64,000 nucleotides of DNA from CAVRRZ01 sp963723745. GTDB taxonomy: Bacteria; Actinomycetota; Actinomycetes; Mycobacteriales; Geodermatophilaceae. A program made the translations under genes and the position numbers. Below the pieces are notes generated by a model. That model saw only the letters and a program-made list of their open reading frames with translations, was not told where the DNA came from and did not search any database. Positions within the stretch are counted from its first letter, which is position 1, and each line of letters starts with the position of its first letter. Positions 43,207 to 51,446 of this stretch are shown piece by piece. The stretch lies in NCBI GenBank assembly GCA_963723745.1, contig CAVRRZ010000005.1, positions 1,426,001 through 1,490,000 of the forward strand. The letters are read 5' to 3'.

Positions 43207-43811
43207 GCACCGATCGCCGGCTCGTCCTCGCCTCGGCCTCGCCCGCCCGCCTGGCGCTGCTCCGCCAGGCCGGCCTGTCCCCCGAGGTCGTGGTCAGCGA
43301 CGTCGACGAGGACACCGTGACCGCGCCCCGCGTGGCAGAGCAGGTGGCCCTGCTGGCGGCCGCGAAGGCCGCCGACGTGGCCAAGCGCGAGTCCGACGCC
43401 CTGGTCATCGGCGCCGACTCGCTGCTGGAGTTCCACGGCAAGCCGCTGGGCAAGCCCGTCGACGCCGCCGACGTCCGCGACCGTTGGCGCCGGATGGGCG
43501 GCCGGTCGGGCGTGCTGCACACGGGTCAGGCGCTCTTCGACGTCCGGGACGGCGCAGTCGCCAGCCGGGACGTCGCCGTCGCCTCGACCGTCGTCTACTT
43601 CGACACCCCCACCCAGCAGGAGATCGAGGCCTACGTGGCCACCGGCGAGCCGCTGGCCGTGGCCGGCGCGTTCACCCTCGACGGGCTGGGTGCGCCGTTC
43701 GTCCGCCGCGTGGAGGGCGACCCGGCCGCCGTCGTCGGGCTGTCGTTGACGGTGCTGCGTGCCCAGCTGGCCAAGCGCGGCCTGGCGATCACCGACCTCT
43801 GGAAGCGCTGA
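43203..43811 (+). CDS. maf: Maf-like nucleotide pyrophosphatase
   Basis: A 202-residue housekeeping nucleoside-triphosphate pyrophosphatase that hydrolyses non-canonical nucleotides. It has the canonical opening LVLASASPARLALLRQAGL and the VIGADSLLEFHGKPLGKP block. HTGQALFD, GAFTLDGLGAPFVRRVEGDPAAVVGLSL and the final KR follow. ATG 43203 sits in the accE stop. This is the last gene of the carboxylase operon; the following 138 bases show no strong terminator. Confidence 0.95.
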   Translation: MSTDRRLVLASASPARLALLRQAGLSPEVVVSDVDEDTVTAPRVAEQVALLAAAKAADVAKRESDALVIGADSLLEFHGKPLGKPVDAADVRDRWRRMGGRSGVLHTGQALFDVRDGAVASRDVAVASTVVYFDTPTQQEIEAYVATGEPLAVAGAFTLDGLGAPFVRRVEGDPAAVVGLSLTVLRAQLAKRGLAITDLWKR

Positions 43812-43949
43812 CCGCAGTCGTCGTCGCGGTTCGCGAGATGACAGTCCCGTGACATCTCCCGGCAGGGCGGCGACGTCGGCCCGGGGATGCCGATGATCTA
43901 CGTGGTCGGCGGGCCGTCGGGGTCCGCACACTACGGAGGTTGATCACAC

Positions 43950-44654
43950 ATGCGTCGCAGAGCAGCCGCACTCGGCCTCGTCGCCGCCTGCGCCGCAGCA
44001 GTGCTGAGCCCGTCGCCGGCGGGCGCCACCGACGCGGAGTGCTCGCTGGTGCTACCGGCGAAGGTGGTCGTCGACTCGCGCACGGAGAAGATCCCGTACC
44101 ACCTGGCTCCCGACTGCACGGCCAACGGTGCTGCCTTCGCCTGGTGGGACGTCGAGCACGCCAGCGGCTACGGCTGGTCGGTCCTCGTCTCGCGCGCCGA
44201 GATGGCAGCCGGGCAGACGTCGGGCACGCTCACCTACCCCGACACCGCCAAGCGGGGGGCGTTCCTCGGTCACGCGTACAGCTCCCGGCGGGCCGACGGC
44301 GACCCGCTCACCCAGAACATGCCGCTGATGCAGGCGAAGAGCGCCTGCCGGCTCGGCCTCAGCGGCGCCCGCTCGACGCGGTCCGGCTGGAACGGCTACA
44401 CGCTCACCGTCAAGGGCACGATCTGGTCGGGCGTCCACCACCGCTACGTCAACCGGACCGGCGGCACGGTCGAGCTGCTGAAGCGGCGCGCCGACGGCAC
44501 CTGGGCACTGGCCGGCCGCACGTCCATGACCGGCACCGGGAAGGCGGTCTTCTTCCCCAAGGGAACGAAGAAGGGCGACCAGTTCCGCGTCGTCGTCAAG
44601 GAGACGGCCACGACGTGGACCTGCGGCTCCAGCCCCCACACCGTGCGCAGCTGA
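43950..44654 (+). CDS. Secreted protein of unknown function
   Basis: A 234-residue protein with a clear signal peptide (basic MRRR start, Ala/Leu core, SPAGATDA cleavage region at about residues 25-27). The mature part has three or four Cys, many aromatic residues and a beta-rich look; it includes YHLAPDCTANGAAFAWWDVEHASGYG and YPDTAKRGAFLG. I recognise no family. It starts the less conserved stretch between maf and accA3. An ATG with a GGAGG site (43935-43941) supports translation. Confidence 0.75.
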   Translation: MRRRAAALGLVAACAAAVLSPSPAGATDAECSLVLPAKVVVDSRTEKIPYHLAPDCTANGAAFAWWDVEHASGYGWSVLVSRAEMAAGQTSGTLTYPDTAKRGAFLGHAYSSRRADGDPLTQNMPLMQAKSACRLGLSGARSTRSGWNGYTLTVKGTIWSGVHHRYVNRTGGTVELLKRRADGTWALAGRTSMTGTGKAVFFPKGTKKGDQFRVVVKETATTWTCGSSPHTVRS

Positions 44655-44700
44655 ACCCGAGCCGCGCCCTCGGACCCGGCGTACGACGCCCATCCGGACG

Positions 44701-44754
44701 TTTCCGCGGGAATATCGGCAAGGCACTCGGCTTGACGACGTTCCCGCGGGAACG
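44701..44754. promoter_or_regulatory. Pair of TTCCCGCGGGAA-type palindromes between converging genes
   Basis: A perfect 16-base palindrome CGTTCCCGCGGGAACG (44739-44754) and a degenerate relative, TTTCCGCGGGAA (44701-44712). Their centres are about 40 bases apart. They lie between the ends of the secreted-protein gene and the opposite-strand membrane gene, so a terminator role is possible. The repeated symmetric form would also suit a DNA-binding site. Confidence 0.5.
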
Positions 44755-44800
44755 CCGGACTCGAGCTTCGCCTCCTCGAAACCACCGCGATCGGTCCGGC

Positions 44801-45520
44801 TCAGTCTGCTGGACCACCCAGCAGGACGCCGGGCTCGCCGCGCTCCTGTCGCAGGGGCATTCCGGCCACGCGTTCCAGGGGTTCGAGGTCTACCGGCTCC
44901 GTCGTGCGGACGATGAGCCCGTCCAAGTCACGTGTCCCGCTGATCGTAGACATGACACCGGGGCCGTAGAGCGCCACGACCTCGTCCCACACGCGGAACG
45001 ATGCATCTCGGATCTCGTTCGAACTGAACGGGGCGTTCACCAGTCGCACGCGAATCCCGTCCGGACCAGCGGCGATCAGATCTGCGACGTCGCGTGGTGG
45101 AGTGCCTTTCCAGTACAGGATCACCTCGTCTCGGTCAGGACTGACCACCACCTTGCCGTACCCAGGCTGACCCTCGTGCGCTGTGAGAGCTTCGACGAAA
45201 TCGTCGTAACCCATGGATGCGGGCGGTTCACCCATAGGCGTGGATGGGGACGGGGACGGGCTCTCAGGCGTGGATGACGACGGCGTGGATGACGACGGCG
45301 TGGACGCCGGTGAAGCCACTGTCGGCTCGAAATCCATCGCGCCGAGGACGACGCCTATCGACACGACGCCGGCCACTGCGGCGGCCGCGAGAACCGGCGT
45401 CAGCCACAGGCGGTGGTGGCGCTCCTGCCGTCGCGACGGCTCGTTCGATCGCCCCTTCGTCCCCGACTCGTCCAGAGCGGCCTTCAGGCTCGACGCCCAG
45501 ATCTCTTCTACGTTCGGCAC
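44801..45520 (-). CDS. Single-pass membrane protein coupled to a sigma factor (putative anti-sigma or signalling partner)
   Basis: A 239-residue protein from GTG 45520. It has a cytosolic N-terminus of about 35 residues, one transmembrane helix (about 38-62) and a Ser/Thr/Pro repeat linker (about 70-95). An extracellular domain of about 140 residues follows and is not recognised. It begins six bases after the sigma-factor stop, so the two are cotranscribed. No ZAS zinc motif (HxxxCxxC) is visible in the short N-terminus; an anti-sigma role is suggested only by position. The DNA of the linker contains a 15-base tandem repeat (from 45267). Confidence 0.7.
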   Translation of the reverse strand: MPNVEEIWASSLKAALDESGTKGRSNEPSRRQERHHRLWLTPVLAAAAVAGVVSIGVVLGAMDFEPTVASPASTPSSSTPSSSTPESPSPSPSTPMGEPPASMGYDDFVEALTAHEGQPGYGKVVVSPDRDEVILYWKGTPPRDVADLIAAGPDGIRVRLVNAPFSSNEIRDASFRVWDEVVALYGPGVMSTISGTRDLDGLIVRTTEPVDLEPLERVAGMPLRQERGEPGVLLGGPAD

Positions 45521-45526
45521 GGCGGA

Positions 45527-46057
45527 TCAGCGCCTTCCGTCAGTCTTCTCGTCGGAGACGAGGGCGGCGCGAACATTTCGCAACGCCTGCGAAGCCGCCG
45601 ACCGCACGGTGGCTGCAGAGCAGCCCGCGAGCGCGGCAACCTCTGCGTCGGGAAGATCGAAGTAGTACTTCGCCACGACGATCGTCCGCTGGCGCGGCGT
45701 CAGGCTTTCGAGGAGTTCGAACACTTCAGTCTGCGAGAGCTGGGGGCGCTCCGCATCGCCCGAGCGCGACGCCTCCACCTCGAGTCGGTCGGCCCGATTC
45801 CGGTGTCGCACCAGACGCCGGTGCCAGGAGCGAGTCTCATTCACGACAGCGCGCCGCGCGTAGCTACGTATATCGACGACCTGCTCCAGATTCGCCTTCA
45901 GCAATCGGAGGAACACATCCTGGACGATGTCCTCAGCCTGCTCTCTGGAGCTGGTGAGGCCGAACGCAAACGCGACCAGGGAAGCCCGCTCGGCCAGGAT
46001 GAACTCCGCCAGGCCGGCGGCCGCACGAGAGTGCGACTCCTGCCCTCGCGTGGTCAC
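45527..46057 (-). CDS. RNA polymerase sigma factor, SigE-family/ECF-like
   Basis: A 176-residue group-IV sigma factor that redirects RNA polymerase in response to a signal. Region 2 is RASLVAFAFGLTSSREQAEDIVQDVFLRLLKA. Region 4 is LESLTPRQRTIVVAKYYFDLPDAEVAALAGCSAATVRSAASQALRNVR. The linker is short and there is no region 1 or 3. GTG 46057 is chosen because GGAAGG lies just upstream; GTG 46075 is an alternative. The downstream membrane gene is probably its partner. Codon usage is less G+C-biased than in neighbouring core genes, suggesting acquisition. Confidence 0.88.
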   Translation of the reverse strand: MTTRGQESHSRAAAGLAEFILAERASLVAFAFGLTSSREQAEDIVQDVFLRLLKANLEQVVDIRSYARRAVVNETRSWHRRLVRHRNRADRLEVEASRSGDAERPQLSQTEVFELLESLTPRQRTIVVAKYYFDLPDAEVAALAGCSAATVRSAASQALRNVRAALVSDEKTDGRR

Positions 46058-46326
46058 CACACCTTCCGCGCTCACACTGACTAGACGCTCGAGACCCACG
46101 ATGTGTGCACTCGGTTCCCAGAGAATTCCATTCAGGCTCGTTGCCACCTCCCAGGCGCGGCCGGCTGTCACCGGGCAACCGACAATCTCCTTGCCGTATC
46201 GCCCGGACGGCGCCGTCGTGCGCGTCCCCTTGATGCGAGGCCCGATGGGAGGAGTGCCACGACATGTGGGGCTAGCGCGCGTGGTGTGATCGAACGTCGC
46301 TTCCTGCAGCTGGCCGTGGCGGGGAG

Positions 46327-46605
46327 CTACGCCTCGTCGGGTGTGAACGTCCAGCCGGCGAAGTCGAAGGCGCGTCGCAATCGGTCCACCACCTGGACCT
46401 TCGGTCGTTGTGAGGTGTCGCGAACGGATCGGGTGTGGACGACGATCTCGTTCCAGGGCGACGACATGGCCTCGGCGTCGACGCGTATCCGGCCGTGACC
46501 ATCCCGGTAGTCGATCCCGGTGCGGCCGGTGATGCGGACGGCGTAGCCCTCGGAGGAGCGGACCCATCCGCGCCACGTCTTCCTGAACTTCTCGTCGATC
46601 GTCAC
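46327..46605 (-). CDS. Small orphan protein, 92 residues
   Basis: From GTG 46605 the frame gives a 92-residue soluble protein with a Trp-rich opening (KFRKTWRGWVRSSEGYAVRITGRTGIDYRDGHGRI) and a C-terminal DRLRRAFDFAGWTFTPDEA. Amino-acid composition looks natural rather than shadow-like, with ordinary charge balance. No family is recognised. The ribosome-binding site is weak (GCTGGA). Longer readings up to 46782 exist but include the hairpin region and are less credible. Confidence 0.5.
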   Translation of the reverse strand: MTIDEKFRKTWRGWVRSSEGYAVRITGRTGIDYRDGHGRIRVDAEAMSSPWNEIVVHTRSVRDTSQRPKVQVVDRLRRAFDFAGWTFTPDEA

Positions 46606-46721
46606 TCCAGCGCGTGCCCGACGGGGGTCGCGTCCCCGCGCGAGGGTGAACGGTACTGCGGTCCCGCAGTCCGGCCGTTCTCCGCCGCACCCGAGCGGCC
46701 CGATCAGGGACGGGTCGCACT

Positions 46722-46773
46722 CATCCGGATATCTGCTGCTATCCGGACGCGGGTAACCGCAGATATCCGGATG
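46722..46773. repeat. Perfect 15-bp inverted repeat around ATCCGGATATC
   Basis: Arms CATCCGGATATCTGC (46722-46736) and its exact reverse complement (46759-46773) enclose a 22-base loop. The loop itself holds another TATCCGGA copy, giving three related ATCCGGA boxes in 52 bases. The A/T content is unusually high for the window. It lies about 60 bases past the L,D-transpeptidase stop. Confidence 0.75.
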
Positions 46774-46834
46774 CGGGCGCAATCCGCGAATCGGGACCCG
46801 CCGTCCGGGATGCTGCAGGACGTGCGGACGCGTC

Positions 46835-47524
46835 TCAGTAGACGCCGATGCGGATGTAGGGGTTCTTCGCCGGGTCCAGCCAGCGCAGGATCCTGACCAT
46901 CATCGTCTTGCTGATGGCGGCGCAGCCGGCGGTGGACGAACCGTTGCTGACGTGCAGGAAGAACGCCGAGCCCGCACCCGGCACCCCGTCGAGGTTGTAG
47001 CCCATGACCACCGCGTAGTCGTAGACCGCGCCGGCCCGGTAGAGGTTCTCGCTGGCGCCGCCCGGGCTGCTGACCGCACGGACGCGCTTGTTGTAGTTCT
47101 TGTCCGCCGGGTCGCCGTTCCACCAGTCGTACCGGTCGGTCTGGAAGTAGGGCATCTTCGTGCCCGGGTTCGGCTTGCGGCCGAACGCCTGGGGAAGGGA
47201 CCAGTCACCGGCGGGCGTCCGCGTGCTGCCCTCGCTGGCCTGGCCGATGCCCGCGGCGCCGACCCGGACCGTCGTCGGGCCGATCCGCAGCCGCCAGGTG
47301 CCGTTCACCCGGTCGTAGGCGCGCAGCTGCCCGACCGTCGCCGTCGGCGACGACGTCCGAACCGTGATCAGCTGGTCGACCCCGGCGGGGTAGGCGGCAG
47401 CCGGCCCCGCGGACGTCGTCAGGCCGAGCGGCAGCAGCAGCGCCAGCAGCGGCACGAGCGCCGTCAGCCGGGCACCCCCTCGGCGTCGGGACGGCGAGGG
47501 CCGGGGGGCGCGGTGCGAGGGCAT
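46835..47524 (-). CDS. Secreted L,D-transpeptidase family protein (YkuD domain)
   Basis: A 229-residue exported enzyme predicted to form 3-3 peptidoglycan cross-links or modify peptides. The signal peptide is long and basic (to about residue 45, ending AGPAAAYPAG). The catalytic motif is FFLHVSNGSSTAGCAAISKTMM, with the His and, nine residues later, the Gly-Cys nucleophile. The segment VGAAGIGQASEGSTRTPAGDWSLPQAFG is typical for the family. ATG 47524 follows an AAGGGGA site. It is divergent from accA3. Confidence 0.85.
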   Translation of the reverse strand: MPSHRAPRPSPSRRRGGARLTALVPLLALLLPLGLTTSAGPAAAYPAGVDQLITVRTSSPTATVGQLRAYDRVNGTWRLRIGPTTVRVGAAGIGQASEGSTRTPAGDWSLPQAFGRKPNPGTKMPYFQTDRYDWWNGDPADKNYNKRVRAVSSPGGASENLYRAGAVYDYAVVMGYNLDGVPGAGSAFFLHVSNGSSTAGCAAISKTMMVRILRWLDPAKNPYIRIGVY

Positions 47525-47664
47525 CGCGGCATCGTCCCCTTGCGGACCGCCCTCGTTCAACAACCTCCGAACGGGTGTGACGGATGTGACACCCCAACCT
47601 CGCTCGCGCCCCGTGGGCACCGCCTGGCTACTCTCCGACCGGTCGACCGCGAAGGAGAGCACCG

Positions 47665-49419
47665 GTGCAGAAGGTCCTGATCGCCAACCGCGGCGAGATC
47701 GCCGTCCGCGTGGCGCGCGCGTGCAGGGACGAGGGGCTGACCAGTGTCGCGGTCTACGCCGAGCCCGACCGCGACGCGCTGCACGTGCGGGTCGCCGACG
47801 AGGCGTTCGGCCTCGGCGGCACCACGCCCGGCGACTCCTACCTCGTCATCGAGAAGATCATCGAGGCCGCGAAGAAGTCCGGCGCCGACGCGGTGCACCC
47901 CGGCTACGGCTTCCTCTCCGAGAACGCCGACTTCGCCCGCGCGGTCCTCGACGCGGGCCTGACGTGGATCGGCCCCTCCCCCGAGGCGATCATCGCCCTG
48001 GGCGACAAGGTGCAGGCCCGGCACATCGCCACCAAGGCCGGTGCGCCGCTGGTTCCGGGCACCAAGGACCCGGTGGAGGACGCCGACGAGGTGGTCGCCT
48101 TCGCGAAGGAGCACGGGCTCCCGGTGGCGATCAAGGCCGCCTTCGGCGGCGGCGGCCGCGGGCTCAAGGTGGCCCGCACCGAGGAGGAGATCCCCGAGCT
48201 CTTCGACTCCGCCGTCCGCGAGGCGGTGTCCGCCTTCGGCCGCGGCGAGTGCTTCGTCGAGCGGTTCCTGGACAAGCCCCGCCACGTCGAGGCGCAGGTG
48301 CTCGCCGACACCCACGGCACCGTGGTCGTCGTCGGCACCCGCGACTGCTCGCTGCAGCGGCGCAACCAGAAGCTGGTCGAGGAGGCGCCCGCACCCTTCC
48401 TCACCGACGAGCAGCGCGCACGCATCCACGAGTCCGCCAAGGCCATCTGCGCGGAAGCGGGCTACGTCGGCGCGGGCACCGTCGAGTACCTGGTCGGCAC
48501 CGACGGGTCGATCTCCTTCCTCGAGGTCAACACCCGCCTGCAGGTCGAGCACCCGGTGTCGGAGGAGACCGCGGGCATCGACCTGGTGCGCCAGCAGTTC
48601 CGCATCGCCCGTGGGGAGGCCCTCGAGCTCACCGAGGACCCCACGCCGCGCGGGCACAGCATCGAGTTCCGCATCAACGCCGAGGACGCCGGCCGCAACT
48701 TCATGCCCGCTCCGGGCCCGGTCACGCGCCTGGAGATCCCGCAGGGCCCCGGCGTCCGCTGGGACTCCGGCGTCGAGACCGGCGGCGAGGTCGCCGGCGC
48801 GTTCGACTCCATGCTGGCCAAGCTGATCGTCACCGGCGCCACCCGCACCGAGGCCCTGCAGCGGGCCCGTCGCGCGCTCGACGAGCTGGTCGTCGAGGGC
48901 ATGCCGACCGTCGTCCCGTTCCACCGCGCCGTCGTCCGCGACGAGGCGTTCACCAGCGAGCCGTTCACCGTGCACACCCGCTGGATCGAGACCGAATGGA
49001 ACAACCAGGTCCCGCCCTACGACGCCGCCCCCGCCGAGGGCGCCGAGGAGCAGCCGCGGCAGGTCGTCGTCGTCGAGGTCGGCGGCCGTCGGCTCGAGGT
49101 GTCGCTGCCGGCCGGGCTGGCCGCGGGCGGCGGCGCCGCGGGAGCGGCCGCCAAGCCGCGCAGACGCGGCGGCGGGCACGGCGGCTCCGGCGCCTCCGGC
49201 GACTCGCTGACGGCGCCCATGCAGGGCACCATCGTCAAGGTCGCGGTCGAGGACGGCGACACCGTCGCCGAGGGTGACCTCGTGGTCGTGCTCGAGGCGA
49301 TGAAGATGGAGCAGCCGATCAACGCGCACAAGGCCGGCACGGTCGGCGGCCTGCAGGCCGAGGTCGGCGCGTCGGTGACCAGCGGCGCCGTGCTCTGCAC
49401 GATCGCCGACGCCGAGTAG
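47665..49419 (+). CDS. accA3: Acyl-CoA carboxylase alpha subunit (biotin carboxylase + biotin carrier), AccA3-like
   Basis: A 584-residue biotin-dependent subunit shared by acetyl- and propionyl-CoA carboxylases. The N-terminal KVLIANRGEIAVRVARA and VHPGYGFLSENADFA are followed by the ATP-grasp loop AAFGGGGRGLKV. FLEVNTRLQVEHPVSEE and RINAEDAGRNFMPAPG come next. After a Gly/Ala/Arg linker, the carrier domain has EAMKMEQPI with the biotinyl Lys near residue 546. GTG 47665 has an AAGGAG site. With AccD5, AccE5 and BirA encoded nearby the enzyme is complete. Confidence 0.96.
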   Translation: MQKVLIANRGEIAVRVARACRDEGLTSVAVYAEPDRDALHVRVADEAFGLGGTTPGDSYLVIEKIIEAAKKSGADAVHPGYGFLSENADFARAVLDAGLTWIGPSPEAIIALGDKVQARHIATKAGAPLVPGTKDPVEDADEVVAFAKEHGLPVAIKAAFGGGGRGLKVARTEEEIPELFDSAVREAVSAFGRGECFVERFLDKPRHVEAQVLADTHGTVVVVGTRDCSLQRRNQKLVEEAPAPFLTDEQRARIHESAKAICAEAGYVGAGTVEYLVGTDGSISFLEVNTRLQVEHPVSEETAGIDLVRQQFRIARGEALELTEDPTPRGHSIEFRINAEDAGRNFMPAPGPVTRLEIPQGPGVRWDSGVETGGEVAGAFDSMLAKLIVTGATRTEALQRARRALDELVVEGMPTVVPFHRAVVRDEAFTSEPFTVHTRWIETEWNNQVPPYDAAPAEGAEEQPRQVVVVEVGGRRLEVSLPAGLAAGGGAAGAAAKPRRRGGGHGGSGASGDSLTAPMQGTIVKVAVEDGDTVAEGDLVVVLEAMKMEQPINAHKAGTVGGLQAEVGASVTSGAVLCTIADAE

Positions 49420-49465
49420 CGAGCCGGCGAGCAGCAGGCCGGCGAGCAGCGCGCCGCCGAGGCGC

Positions 49466-51226
49466 TCAGCGGGAGGCGCGTCCCCGGATCAGCCGGCGCA
49501 CCAGCACGAAGGCCGAGCAGCCGAGCACCGCACCGGCGGCCGGCACGGCGACCGTGCGCACCGGTGACGCGGTCGCGACCGGCTGGGCGGCCGGCTGCGG
49601 CTGCGCGGCCGCGGCGGGGCCGTCGACCGGAACGTCGGCGGCGACCGGAGCGGCGGCCGCCGCCGCGGTGTCGACCGGGCCCTCCGCTGCCTGCGGCTCG
49701 GCTTCGGAGACCCGCTCCTGGGGCGCAGCGACGTCCGGCGCGGCCACGTCCGTGACGGGCAGTGTCTCGGGAGTCTCCGTCGCCCCGGGGCGCTCGTGGG
49801 GGTCGGCCGGCGCCGACGCGGCCTGACCCGCGGCCTGGGCCACGGTGCGGACGTCGACAGTCACGCCGTCCGCGGTCGTCTCGCCGACGGTGACCTGGAA
49901 GGCGCCGGCACCCAGGGTGACCGTGCGGCCGGCCGGCAGCGCGACCTGGAAGTCGCCCTGCCGCCCCGACCCGGGGGTGGGGTCGAGCAGCAGCGACGTG
50001 TCCGGCCAGGTGCCGGAGCGGCGCACCAGAACCCCGGCCTGGAGGCCGAAGACGTTGTCACGGCCCCCGAGCCAGGCGTCCTGACCGGTCGCCGTCCGCA
50101 GCTCCAGCCAGTACTCCCGGCCGCGGGGGTCGACCAGGCGGAGGGCGCGGACGCCGTCGCCGGTCAGCGGCGCCAGCGTCACCTGCGCAGCGCCGGACGT
50201 CGGGCGCACGGTGTGCACGGCGGCGTCCGGCAGCACGCCGAGGCGGTCGGCCTGCAGCACGTTGAGCGAGCCGATCTGGTCCCACGAGGCGCCCATGACG
50301 TCGTAGTGGTCCCGGTAGTGCGCGACGTCGCAGCCGCCGGCCTCGGCGCCATGGGCGCAGAAGAGCGCCGACGAGTGCCCGAGGCCGAAGTTGTGGCCGA
50401 TCTCGTGGGCGATCAGCGAGGGCAGCACGTCGGTGACGTAGGCCCGGCCGCCGGTCGACGGGGCCGCACCCACCTGGGCCAACCCGTACGAGCAGCCCTT
50501 CGCGGCACCGCTGACGTAGAGCAGCAGGTGCTTGCCCGGCCCGGAGCGGAAGCCGACCTTGTCCGCCGCCTGCGCCCACATCGCGCCGGGGTCCTCGCAC
50601 CCGGCGGCGGTGGTCGTCCAGCCGTGCGAGTCGGTGACGCCGAGGGAGATGGCGCCGTCGCTCTGCTCGTCCCAGAAGCGCGCGGCCGCGCCGTCCACGG
50701 TGTCCACCACCTGGGCGAGGGTGACGCGGTCACGAGGAGCACCGCCGGGCGCGACGAGCGCGACCGTGACCTCGTTGGTGAACGGGCGCGGCGGGACGGG
50801 GCGCGGCGGCACCGGCGCGAGGACCACCTCGCTGTCCAGCAGCTCCACCGCCGGGCCGAGGCCCTCGTCCCTGGCCTCGTCGGCGATCTCGTTCCCGACG
50901 GTCACCTCGACGGTGGCCCCCGACGGCAGGTCGGCGGCGTCCGCGGCGGACAGCCGCACGGTCTCGCCGTCGTCGGTCTCCACCCAGGTGAGCCCCTCGA
51001 TGCCCTCGGCGCCCTCGGCGTGCTCGTGCCCGTGCTCGTCCCCGTGCTCGTGCCCGGCCCGGTGGTCGGCCAGGGCCCGCACCAGCTCCCCGACCACCGT
51101 GCGGCCGGCGGGCTCCTGCGCCGCGGCGACCGTCGGGAGGAGGACCGGTGCCACCACGACCGCGGCCGCCGCGAGGGCGTACCGGAGTCGCTTACGGTGC
51201 GAGACGGAGGGCATCCCCTCCGTCAT
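49466..51226 (-). CDS. Secreted metzincin-type metallopeptidase with His-rich N-terminus and C-terminal membrane anchor
   Basis: A 586-residue exported protein. After the signal peptide (to about residue 38) lies a segment with about eight His among Glu, Gly and Asp (residues 55-75), likely to bind metal. The zinc motif HEIGHNFGLGH (near residue 275) and a later Met-turn YDVMG define the metzincin clan, reprolysin-like. The C-terminus has a long Ala/Pro linker and a hydrophobic helix followed by RRLIRGR, suggesting a membrane anchor. ATG 51226 is used; ATG 51214, next to a GGAGG sequence, is equally possible. The substrate is unknown. Confidence 0.8.
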   Translation of the reverse strand: MTEGMPSVSHRKRLRYALAAAAVVVAPVLLPTVAAAQEPAGRTVVGELVRALADHRAGHEHGDEHGHEHAEGAEGIEGLTWVETDDGETVRLSAADAADLPSGATVEVTVGNEIADEARDEGLGPAVELLDSEVVLAPVPPRPVPPRPFTNEVTVALVAPGGAPRDRVTLAQVVDTVDGAAARFWDEQSDGAISLGVTDSHGWTTTAAGCEDPGAMWAQAADKVGFRSGPGKHLLLYVSGAAKGCSYGLAQVGAAPSTGGRAYVTDVLPSLIAHEIGHNFGLGHSSALFCAHGAEAGGCDVAHYRDHYDVMGASWDQIGSLNVLQADRLGVLPDAAVHTVRPTSGAAQVTLAPLTGDGVRALRLVDPRGREYWLELRTATGQDAWLGGRDNVFGLQAGVLVRRSGTWPDTSLLLDPTPGSGRQGDFQVALPAGRTVTLGAGAFQVTVGETTADGVTVDVRTVAQAAGQAASAPADPHERPGATETPETLPVTDVAAPDVAAPQERVSEAEPQAAEGPVDTAAAAAAPVAADVPVDGPAAAAQPQPAAQPVATASPVRTVAVPAAGAVLGCSAFVLVRRLIRGRASR

Positions 51227-51347
51227 CGGCGGTCCGACCGGCCGATGACACCGTTCCGGGCAGGTCGACGGACCGCCCCGTCACACGAGTCGCAGCAGGC
51301 CCGTCGAGCCTCAGCCGTCAGGCGATGCTCATCCACCCGACTCCGCG

Positions 51348-51407
51348 CCCCGGTCCGCTCCCCGGTCCGCTCCCCGGTCCGCGCCCCGGTCCGCGCCCCG
51401 GTCCGCT
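51348..51407. repeat. 12-bp tandem repeat, five copies
   Basis: Five consecutive copies of CCCCGGTCCGCT/G in the 220-base gap between the metallopeptidase start and the LpdA stop. Third-base T/G variation alternates among copies. No gene is evident there. Confidence 0.9.
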
Positions 51408-51446
51408 CCTTGCTCGTTCCTCGCTGCGATGCTCCCGCGGCTGTCG

